Source: Pseudomonadota bacterium (GTDB taxonomy: Bacteria > Pseudomonadota > Alphaproteobacteria > Azospirillales > Azospirillaceae). Taken from it: a stretch of DNA of 8,594 nucleotides. The notes beneath the pieces were generated by a model that was not told the DNA's origin, made no database searches, and was given only the letters and a program-made list of their open reading frames with translations. Below, one piece after another: positions 1 to 5,094 of the stretch; the stretch's first letter is position 1, and every line of letters begins with the position of its first letter. The position numbers and the translations under genes were made by a program. The DNA lies in contig JAEYPE010000172.1 in NCBI GenBank assembly GCA_023411035.1, positions 1-8,594 of the forward strand, in the 5' to 3' direction.

Positions 1-1149
1 GCCCAGCACCAGCCGGGCCATGGACAGCGGCAGGCCGGAGGAGGTCGGCAGGCAGATCACCGGTCGTGCGCCGGAGAACAGGTCGGCCACCACGTTGGAG
101 CCGCCGAAGGCGACGATGACGTCGGGGTCGAAGCCGTCCACATAATCGACGATGGCGTTCACCTTCTCCTCGTCGAAGCGCTTCTGCGGGAAGGAGACCA
201 TGCGGACCCGCGCGCCGAAGGCGGCGATGATCTGCTCGTCCTCATACTCCTCGGTGATGTTGTAGGCGTATTCGGGGACGAAGCCGTTCTCGCCGGTGAT
301 CGCCATGGCGTTCGGATTGACGATGACCACCTCGCGCCCGAACTCGTCCTGAAGGCGGCGGGCGAAGTCGAAGGCGTCCGCCGTCGGCTGGTGGCCGGCG
401 CCAAGCATCTGGTTGGTGATGAGGACGATCCGCTTCACCTCGCCGCGCGGCGTGGTCCGCTTCATGCGGCGGCGCAGGTGATAGCGCAGCGCCGTCTCGT
501 CCACCATCAGCCGGTAATAGTCCGTGAGGTTCCCGGCATGGAACGCGCCGGAATCGCCGGATCGCGCCGCGCCCTGGAAAAGCTGCATCGCCATGCCCCA
601 GAACGCGTAATGGATCGACGGCACGGTGAAGCGCATCGGATCTTCCAGGACGGCAGCAGTCAGCGATTCATAATGGGCGATGTCGCCGTCCAGCAGGAAC
701 AGCAGCGAATGGCGCCGCATCACGTCGCCCATGGCGTATCCCGCTTCGACCTCCGCGGCGGCGGCCCGGCGGGTTTCGTCGTCGTAGCGGCGGATCAGGT
801 TGGCCAGGGCGCTCACGTTGCCCCAGCCTTCGCCCTCGTTGGTCAGCAGGGTCAGGGCGCGGGCGAAGCTCAACGCCGCGTCGCGGGTCTGGCCGACGGC
901 GTGCCGGGCGTGGCCCAGGTTGGCGTGCAGCAGCGGCGAGGTCGGGTCGCCGGCCACCGCCTGTCCGATCAGATCCACCGCCTCCGCCGGACGCCCGCCT
1001 TGCAGCGCGATGACGCCAAGCAGGTGCAGCGCGTCCGGATGGCCGGGCGACGCCGCCAGCACCTCCCGGTACAGGCGTTCCGCCTCCGTGGTGCGGCCGG
1101 CGCGGTGGTGTTCGGTCGCGACGGCCAGCGTCTGTTCGATGGTGTCCAT
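1..1149 (-). CDS. TPR-repeat protein with glycosyltransferase-like region (partial, C-terminus beyond window)
   Basis: The minus-strand frame is open from an ATG at 1149 through base 1 without a stop, giving 383 residues; the C-terminus lies outside the window. Residues about 4-105 hold three tandem helical repeats with the spacing of tetratricopeptide repeats (for example PDALHLLGVIALQGGRPAEA at 38-57), a fold used for protein-protein contacts. Residues about 110-235 are mostly helical with no motif I recognise. From about 238 an alternating strand/helix pattern begins (RIVLITNQML, then EVVIVNPN, then DVIVAFGGSN at 343-352, then RPVICLPTSSG). This resembles the N-terminal Rossmann half of a GT-B glycosyltransferase or a related sugar-nucleotide enzyme. 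TPR plus glycosyltransferase proteins in alphaproteobacteria often modify surface glycans or proteins; applying that here is inference. An AGGA-type ribosome site lies about 8 nt upstream of the start. The gene is divergent from the L,D-transpeptidase gene. The reading frame is secure; the enzymatic role is not. Confidence 0.85.
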   Translation of the reverse strand, partial: MDTIEQTLAVATEHHRAGRTTEAERLYREVLAASPGHPDALHLLGVIALQGGRPAEAVDLIGQAVAGDPTSPLLHANLGHARHAVGQTRDAALSFARALTLLTNEGEGWGNVSALANLIRRYDDETRRAAAAEVEAGYAMGDVMRRHSLLFLLDGDIAHYESLTAAVLEDPMRFTVPSIHYAFWGMAMQLFQGAARSGDSGAFHAGNLTDYYRLMVDETALRYHLRRRMKRTTPRGEVKRIVLITNQMLGAGHQPTADAFDFARRLQDEFGREVVIVNPNAMAITGENGFVPEYAYNITEEYEDEQIIAAFGARVRMVSFPQKRFDEEKVNAIVDYVDGFDPDVIVAFGGSNVVADLFSGARPVICLPTSSGLPLSMARLVLG

Positions 1150-1223
1150 GGTCGGCGTTCCTGCTGCTTGGTCACTGACGGCATGTTTACGCGCTTTTAG
1201 GGCGGATGCGCTGAACTTTTCCC
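1150..1223. promoter_or_regulatory. Divergent intergenic region, presumed promoters for both flanking genes
   Basis: These 74 nt separate two start codons facing away from each other, so both genes must be driven from here or from inside each other's 5' ends. The middle (about 1181-1200) is locally AT-richer than its surroundings (TGTTTAC and CTTTTAG). I could not find a convincing -35/-10 pair on either strand. Calling it a promoter region rests on geometry, not on a recognised motif. Confidence 0.4.
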
Positions 1224-2183
1224 ATGCAGCGCACCGCGACATTCTTGAGGCATCTCGTTCCGGCGGCAACCCTGGCGATTGCGCTCCTGCTTCTTTCGCC
1301 CGGCGGCCCGCGCGCCCAGGACGCGGCGGGGGAGCCGGCGCCGGCCGCCGAAGCCGCTCCGCGGCAGCGAATCGTGATCAGCCTGACGGAACGCCGCCTG
1401 CATCTGCTGGAGGACGGGCGCCCGCCGCGGTCCTTCCCCGTCGCCATCGGGCGGCCCGGCGTCGCGATTCCGCTGGGCGACAGCCGGGTCGTGCGCAAGC
1501 GGCGCAACCCCACCTGGCACCCCACCGCCAATCAGCGGCGGGAACGTCCATCGCTGCCCGCCGCGGTGCCGCCGGGGCCGTCCAACCCGCTGGGCAAATA
1601 TGCGCTCGACCTCGGCTGGACGGCGATCGCCATCCACGGCACCAACGAGCCGGATTCGGTGGGCCGCCGGGCCAGCGGCGGCTGTTTCCGCATGCTGCCC
1701 GCCGACATCGCAGCCCTGTTCGAGGCGGTGCCGGTCGGGACGCCGGTCCGAGTCGTCGCCGGGGCGGCCTCCCTCCTGCCGCCGGGGCCGGTCGCGGTGG
1801 CGGCGGTTTCACCGGCTCCGGCAGCGCCGCCGGCACCGCCACCTGCCGTTGCGGCCCCTCCGCCGCTTCCCATCGTCCAGGACCCCCGCTGCGCCACGGC
1901 CAGCGCGCCGCTGCGCCGGATGATCTGCACGGTGCCGGAACTGGCGGCGCTGGACGGGCGGGCGCGCGGGCTTCATCAGCGTTACCTCGCGGCCCTTCCG
2001 GCGGACCGCCGGGACGCCGCGGCCTACGCGCTGCTCCAGGAGGAACGCCGCTTCGACGACCGCATCACCGCCCGCTGCTGGGTCCGCCGCGGCATGGAGG
2101 AGGAGCCGGCGGTGGCCGCCGCGGCGGGCGCCTGCCTGCGCGACGCCCTGACCGCGCGCCTGGAGGATGCAAAGCGCCGATGA
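1224..2183 (+). CDS. Secreted L,D-transpeptidase (YkuD domain) with C-terminal LprI/DUF1311-like domain
   Basis: This is a 319-residue exported protein. Residues 1-32 form a signal peptide: basic n-region with R3 and R9, hydrophobic core at about 11-25, likely cleavage near PRAQ. Residues about 49-178 are a YkuD domain. The catalytic block at 138-154 reads HGTNEPDSVGRRASGGC, giving H138 and the nucleophile C154, followed by FRM. Such enzymes form or exchange 3-3 peptide cross-links in peptidoglycan, or attach proteins to it, in the periplasm. The histidine of the common SHGC motif is G152 here; the family varies at that position. A proline/alanine linker (about 181-217) leads to residues 223-315, with cysteines at 223, 235, 285 and 304 and the pattern C-x11-C followed by PELAALD. 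This matches the LprI/DUF1311 lysozyme-inhibitor-like family in general form. ATG 1224 has only a weak ribosome site, but the in-frame ATG at 1206 runs into TGA two codons later, so no upstream start is possible. Confidence 0.9.
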   Translation: MQRTATFLRHLVPAATLAIALLLLSPGGPRAQDAAGEPAPAAEAAPRQRIVISLTERRLHLLEDGRPPRSFPVAIGRPGVAIPLGDSRVVRKRRNPTWHPTANQRRERPSLPAAVPPGPSNPLGKYALDLGWTAIAIHGTNEPDSVGRRASGGCFRMLPADIAALFEAVPVGTPVRVVAGAASLLPPGPVAVAAVSPAPAAPPAPPPAVAAPPPLPIVQDPRCATASAPLRRMICTVPELAALDGRARGLHQRYLAALPADRRDAAAYALLQEERRFDDRITARCWVRRGMEEEPAVAAAAGACLRDALTARLEDAKRR

Positions 2184-2204
2184 TCCGCACAGTGATCCGC
2201 ACAG
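2181..2204. repeat. Perfect 12-nt tandem duplication
   Basis: TGATCCGCACAG occurs twice head to tail with no mismatch. The first copy starts at the stop codon of the L,D-transpeptidase gene. It looks like a slippage duplication; no function is evident. Confidence 0.85.
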
Positions 2205-2319
2205 GAAACTTGCCACGCCTACGAAGGACTGCTACGCCGCTGGGGCTTGGCCATTCGGGGCACCGTTGGCCATCCAGGGCTCCGTTGGCCTCCAGGGCTC
2301 CGCCAAGGGCGAATCGCGC
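2184..2319 (+). promoter_or_regulatory. Leader region of the Liv-type operon
   Basis: This 136-nt spacer lies between the L,D-transpeptidase stop and the first permease start. It holds most of a 12-nt tandem duplication and a three-copy 19-nt repeat array, and ends with the ribosome site AAGGG at 2305-2309, ten nt before the ATG at 2320. I see no clear sigma-70 -35/-10 pair and no terminator hairpin with a T-tract. The transporter could therefore be read through from the upstream gene or have its own unrecognised promoter. Confidence 0.4.
2247..2302. repeat. Three imperfect tandem copies of a 19-nt unit
   Basis: The copies are 2247-2265, 2266-2284 and 2285-2302. The middle copy reads TTGGCCATCCAGGGCTCCG. 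The first differs from it at three positions, and the third lacks one A. The array sits directly upstream of the first permease gene and ends three nt before its ribosome site. Period and position would suit an operator array, but a neutral slippage product is equally possible. Confidence 0.8.
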
Positions 2320-3189
2320 ATGCCGCTTGACTATTATCTGAACATCGCCGCGTCGGGTCTGCTGACTGGTCTGGTCTACGGGCTGGCGGCGCTCGGCCTG
2401 TCGGTCATCTTCGGCGTGGTGCGCGTGGTCAATTTCGCGCATGGCGAGATGATGGTCGCCGGCATGTACGGCGCCGTTCTGCTGGCCGGCGTCATCGGGC
2501 TCGACCCCATCCTGGCGGCGCCCATCGTGGCGGCGGTCCTGTTCGCTTTCGGCTGGGTGCTGCAGCGCGGGCTGATCAACCGCTTCGTGGAGCGGCCCGA
2601 GCACATGCAGTTCATCCTGCTTCTGGGCATCGCGACGATCATCCTGAACGCCATGCTGATGCTGTTCGGGCCGGATTCGCGCAACGTCATGGTGCCCTAC
2701 AGCTTCGACACGGTGGAGGTCGGGCCGCTGCTGCTCGACGCGGTGCGGCTGCGCGCCGGGGCCGGGGCGATCGTGGTTACGGCGGCGCTGTTCGCCTTCT
2801 TCCGCTTCAGCCGCACCGGCAAGGCCATCCGCGCCTGCGCCGACAACCCGCTGGGCGCCCGCGTCGTCGGTCTGAACATCGACGGGCTGTACGCGCTGAC
2901 CTTCGGCATCGGCGCCGCGGTGGTGGGCATCGCGGGGGCGCTGATGACGCTTCTGGTCGATTCACGGCCCCAACTGGCGCCGGAATACACGCTGCTCAGC
3001 TTCATCATCGTCATCGTCGGGGGGCTGGGCAGCCTGCCGGGCGCGCTGTTGGGCGGCGTGCTGATCGGCCTGTCGGAGGCGATGGCCGGCTTCCTGCTGG
3101 ACCCCTCGCTCAAATCCCTCTTCAGCTATGGTGTGCTGATCGTGGTGTTGCTGCTGCGCCCGCAGGGCCTGCTGGGGAAACGGTCGTGA
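2320..3189 (+). CDS. Liv/HAAT-family ABC transporter permease, LivH type
   Basis: This 289-residue inner-membrane protein has the usual length for LivH-type permeases, one of the two channel subunits of branched-chain or hydrophobic amino acid importers. It is mostly hydrophobic. The family N-terminal block is at about 21-43 (ALGLSVIFGVVRVVNFAHGE within it), the cytoplasmic ATPase-contact loop at about 166-188 (GKAIRACADNPLGARVVGL), and a glycine-rich segment GGLGSLPGALLGG at 234-246. The frame is open back to an ATG at 2167, but the extra 51 residues are hydrophilic, overlap the upstream gene and come from repeat DNA. ATG 2320 has AAGGG ten nt upstream and matches where the family normally starts. 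The stop overlaps the next gene's start by four nt (GTGA), indicating translational coupling. The substrate cannot be read from sequence; amino acids are the default for the family. Confidence 0.92.
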   Translation: MPLDYYLNIAASGLLTGLVYGLAALGLSVIFGVVRVVNFAHGEMMVAGMYGAVLLAGVIGLDPILAAPIVAAVLFAFGWVLQRGLINRFVERPEHMQFILLLGIATIILNAMLMLFGPDSRNVMVPYSFDTVEVGPLLLDAVRLRAGAGAIVVTAALFAFFRFSRTGKAIRACADNPLGARVVGLNIDGLYALTFGIGAAVVGIAGALMTLLVDSRPQLAPEYTLLSFIIVIVGGLGSLPGALLGGVLIGLSEAMAGFLLDPSLKSLFSYGVLIVVLLLRPQGLLGKRS

Positions 3190-4175
3190 CGGGGCGCGGG
3201 ATCGTCCTTCTGGCGCTGTCCGGCGCGCTGCTGCTGGCCGCGCCGATGTTCGCCGACCGTTACGTCCTGTCGGTGCTGACCACGGTGCTGTGGTTCGCCT
3301 ATGTCGGGCAGGCGTGGAACGTGATGATGGGCTTTTCCGGCCTGCTGTCGCTGGGCCATGCGCTCTATGTCGGGCTGGGGGCCTACGTCAGCGCCGCGCT
3401 GTTCGTGCATTTCGGGATCGGCCCCTGGGCGGGGATGTGGGTGGCCATGCTGGCGGCGACGGCGGCGGGTTGCTTCATCGGCTTCCTGGGCTTCCGTTTC
3501 GGCGTGCGCGGCGTGCATTTCGCGCTGCTGACCATCGCCTTCGCGGAGGTCGCGCGCATCGGCTTCGACCATCTGCAATGGTTCGGCGGATCGGGCGGCT
3601 TCTTCATCCCGGTGGCGGGCGACGCCGGCAACGACCTGCTGAACCTTCGCGGTTCGCCGGAGCTGTTCTACTACGTGATCCTGGCGCTGGTCCTGTGTGC
3701 GCTGGTCCTGTCGCGGGTCCTGCTGCACAGCCGGCTCGGCTACCAGTGGCTGGCCGTGCGGGAGGAGCCGGAGGCGGCGGAGGCGGTCGGCGTGGACCTG
3801 TTCCGCGCGCGCATCGCGGCGGTGGCCGTGTCCTCGGCCCTGACGGCGCTGGGCGGCGTGTTCCAGGCCTTCTATTTCAGCAACCTGTTCCCGGAGCAGG
3901 TCTTCGCCATGGGCCGCTCCATCGAGATCATCCTGCCGGCCATCGTCGGCGGCATCGGCACGCTGATCGGGCCGATCCTGGGGGCCTTCATCCTGACTCC
4001 GCTGGGTGAACTGCTGACCTTCCTGATCGAGGTGACCGGGTTCGACCTGCCGGGCCTGAAGCAGCTGTTCTACGGGGTGGCGCTGGTGGTGATCGTCGTG
4101 TACCGCCCGGACGGGGTGTGGCCGTGGCTGGCCGCCCGGCTGGGCCTCGTCCGCCGCCCGGAGGAGGATGCCTGA
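3186..4175 (+). CDS. Liv/HAAT-family ABC transporter permease, LivM type
   Basis: This 329-residue inner-membrane protein is the second channel subunit, paired with the LivH-type protein encoded just upstream. Family marks are SGLLSLGHALYVGLGAY at 51-67, the cytoplasmic coupling loop with AVREEPEAAEAVGVD at 190-204, and GGIGTLIGPILGA at 255-267. Hydrophobic spans cover most of residues 5-125, 160-180, 208-230, 246-280 and 294-306. The start is GTG at 3186, inside the upstream stop codon region, with GGGGAA about six nt before it. The stop TGA (4173-4175) shares its A with the ATG of the ATPase gene. Such overlap fits a single operon with coupled translation. The C-terminus (RLGLVRRPEEDA) is short, with no fused domain. 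Confidence 0.92.
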   Translation: MTGRGIVLLALSGALLLAAPMFADRYVLSVLTTVLWFAYVGQAWNVMMGFSGLLSLGHALYVGLGAYVSAALFVHFGIGPWAGMWVAMLAATAAGCFIGFLGFRFGVRGVHFALLTIAFAEVARIGFDHLQWFGGSGGFFIPVAGDAGNDLLNLRGSPELFYYVILALVLCALVLSRVLLHSRLGYQWLAVREEPEAAEAVGVDLFRARIAAVAVSSALTALGGVFQAFYFSNLFPEQVFAMGRSIEIILPAIVGGIGTLIGPILGAFILTPLGELLTFLIEVTGFDLPGLKQLFYGVALVVIVVYRPDGVWPWLAARLGLVRRPEEDA

Positions 4176-4900
4176 TGGCGGAGCTTCTGGAAGTCGAGGG
4201 CCTGTCCAAGCGGTTCCGCGGGCTGAAGGCCGTCTCCAACGTCGGCTTTTCCGTGCCGGAGGGCCGGATCGTCGCGCTGATCGGGCCGAACGGGGCGGGC
4301 AAGACGACCACCTTCAACCTGATCGCCGGCGTCTTCCCGCCCGACGAGGGGCGCGTGCACCTTCAGGGCGCGTCCATCACCGGGCTGAAGCCCAACCACA
4401 TCTGCGCCGCCGGCATCGGGCGGACCTTCCAGATCGTCAAGCCCTTCGGCCAATTGTCGGTCGAGGAGAACGTGGTGGTCGGCGCGCTGGCCCGCGAGCG
4501 GTCGGTGGAGGCGGCGCGCCGTCACGCCCGGCAGGTGCTGGACCGGCTGGGGCTGGCCGATCAGGCCGCCCGCCCGGCGCGCAGCCTGACCCTGCCGGAC
4601 CGCAAGCGGCTGGAGGTCGCCCGCGCGCTCGCCACCCGCCCGATCCTGCTGCTGCTGGACGAGGTGCTGGCCGGCCTGCGTCCCACCGAGGTCGACCGCA
4701 TGGTCGAGGTGCTGCGCGACCTGAACCGGCGCGAGGGCATGACGATCCTGATGATCGAACATGTGATGCGCGCCGTGATGGCGCTGTCCGACCGGGTGGT
4801 CGTCCTGGATCACGGTGAGAAGATTGCCGACGGCCTTCCCGCGGAGGTTGTGGCTAATCCCAAGGTGATCGAATCCTACCTGGGCGCCGAGGACATCTGA
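4175..4900 (+). CDS. Liv/HAAT-family ABC transporter ATP-binding protein, LivG type, with unusual signature motif
   Basis: This 241-residue cytoplasmic ATPase should power the two permeases encoded upstream. Walker A is GPNGAGKTT at 37-45, the Q-loop glutamine is Q86 (GRTFQ), Walker B is LLLLDE ending at E163, and the switch histidine is H196 (MIEH). The catalytic glutamate and histidine are present, so ATP hydrolysis is plausible. The signature loop, LSGGQ in most ABC proteins and LxYGQQ in typical LivG, reads SLTLPDRKR at 137-145 and lacks the expected glycines. The residue after the Walker B glutamate is V rather than P. The protein is also somewhat shorter than LivG proteins, which carry a longer segment after the Q-loop. 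ATG 4175 follows GGAGG at 4163-4167. An in-frame ATG at 4118 would add 19 residues overlapping the permease gene and is less likely. No LivF partner gene follows. Confidence 0.9.
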   Translation: MAELLEVEGLSKRFRGLKAVSNVGFSVPEGRIVALIGPNGAGKTTTFNLIAGVFPPDEGRVHLQGASITGLKPNHICAAGIGRTFQIVKPFGQLSVEENVVVGALARERSVEAARRHARQVLDRLGLADQAARPARSLTLPDRKRLEVARALATRPILLLLDEVLAGLRPTEVDRMVEVLRDLNRREGMTILMIEHVMRAVMALSDRVVVLDHGEKIADGLPAEVVANPKVIESYLGAEDI

Positions 4901-4912
4901 CCGGCTCGGCGT

Positions 4913-4939
4913 AACGGCCTATCTCCCGGAGGGACCGTT
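4913..4939 (+). terminator. Weak stem-loop after the transporter operon, possible terminator
   Basis: AACGG (4913-4917) can pair with CCGTT (4935-4939), and inside it TCCC (4924-4927) with GGGA (4931-4934) around a three-nt loop. A six-nt bulge separates the two stems. No T-tract follows, so this is not a canonical intrinsic terminator; position just after the operon is the main support. Confidence 0.25.
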
Positions 4940-4955
4940 CGTACTCCCAAATAGT

Positions 4956-4992
4956 GGAAACGCTCCGTTTAACGGGAAACACTCTGTTAATG
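4956..4992. repeat. Imperfect 19/18-nt direct repeat upstream of chemoreceptor gene
   Basis: GGAAACGCTCCGTTTAACG (4956-4974) is followed immediately by GGAAACACTCTGTTAATG (4975-4992). They agree apart from three transitions and one missing T. The junction also forms the small palindrome CCGTT-T-AACGG at 4965-4975. The array ends about 100 nt before the chemoreceptor start, in the AT-richest part of the spacer. Two sites about two helical turns apart would suit a DNA-binding regulator, but this is inference. Confidence 0.65.
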
Positions 4993-5094
4993 TTTGTTGG
5001 CCCATCATTCGTTCCCAGCTAAGGGCAGCAACCGGAACAACAACGTCCGGTCGAAAAAGAAGCGTCCGAAAAGGGCGTGGCACGGGAGGAACGA

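Larger units (their letters stand above)
4901..5094 (+). promoter_or_regulatory. Intergenic control region upstream of the chemoreceptor gene
   Basis: This 194-nt spacer is distinctly less GC-rich than the genes, especially 4940-5000 and 5036-5070, as expected of a promoter region. It includes a weak stem-loop after the ATPase gene, an imperfect direct repeat at 4956-4992, and a strong ribosome site (GGAGG at 5085-5089). A TTTAAC/GTTAAT pair around 4968-4991 is too closely spaced for a good sigma-70 promoter. I recognise no sigma-28 or sigma-54 consensus. A promoter for the downstream gene here is likely, but its exact position is not determined. Confidence 0.5.

Noticed and set aside
391..1200. 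A 269-codon plus-strand open frame opposite the TPR protein gene
   Set aside because: The minus-strand frame here gives clear TPR and Rossmann-like sequence running unbroken to the window edge; the plus frame shows neither a domain nor a plausible start signal.
1674..1688. Loss of the SHGC histidine in the L,D-transpeptidase (SGGC) as a sign of inactivity
   Set aside because: H138 and C154 are both present with normal spacing, and active YkuD proteins are known to vary at that second position, so this is a tolerated variant.
2167..2319. A 51-residue N-terminal extension of the LivH-type permease from ATG 2167
   Set aside because: It overlaps the upstream gene, is encoded by repeat DNA, is hydrophilic before a protein that normally starts near its first membrane span, and ATG 2320 has a fitting ribosome site.
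800..2341. A 513-codon plus-strand open frame spanning two genes and their divergent promoter
   Set aside because: It crosses the TPR gene antisense, the spacer and the L,D-transpeptidase in the wrong frame. The product is low-complexity Arg/Ala/Pro/Gly sequence with no recognisable domain.
5078..5092. TGGCAC resembling the -24 element of a sigma-54 promoter before the chemoreceptor
   Set aside because: The -12 part is GAAC rather than TTGC, and the sequence coincides with the ribosome site, leaving no room for a transcript start.
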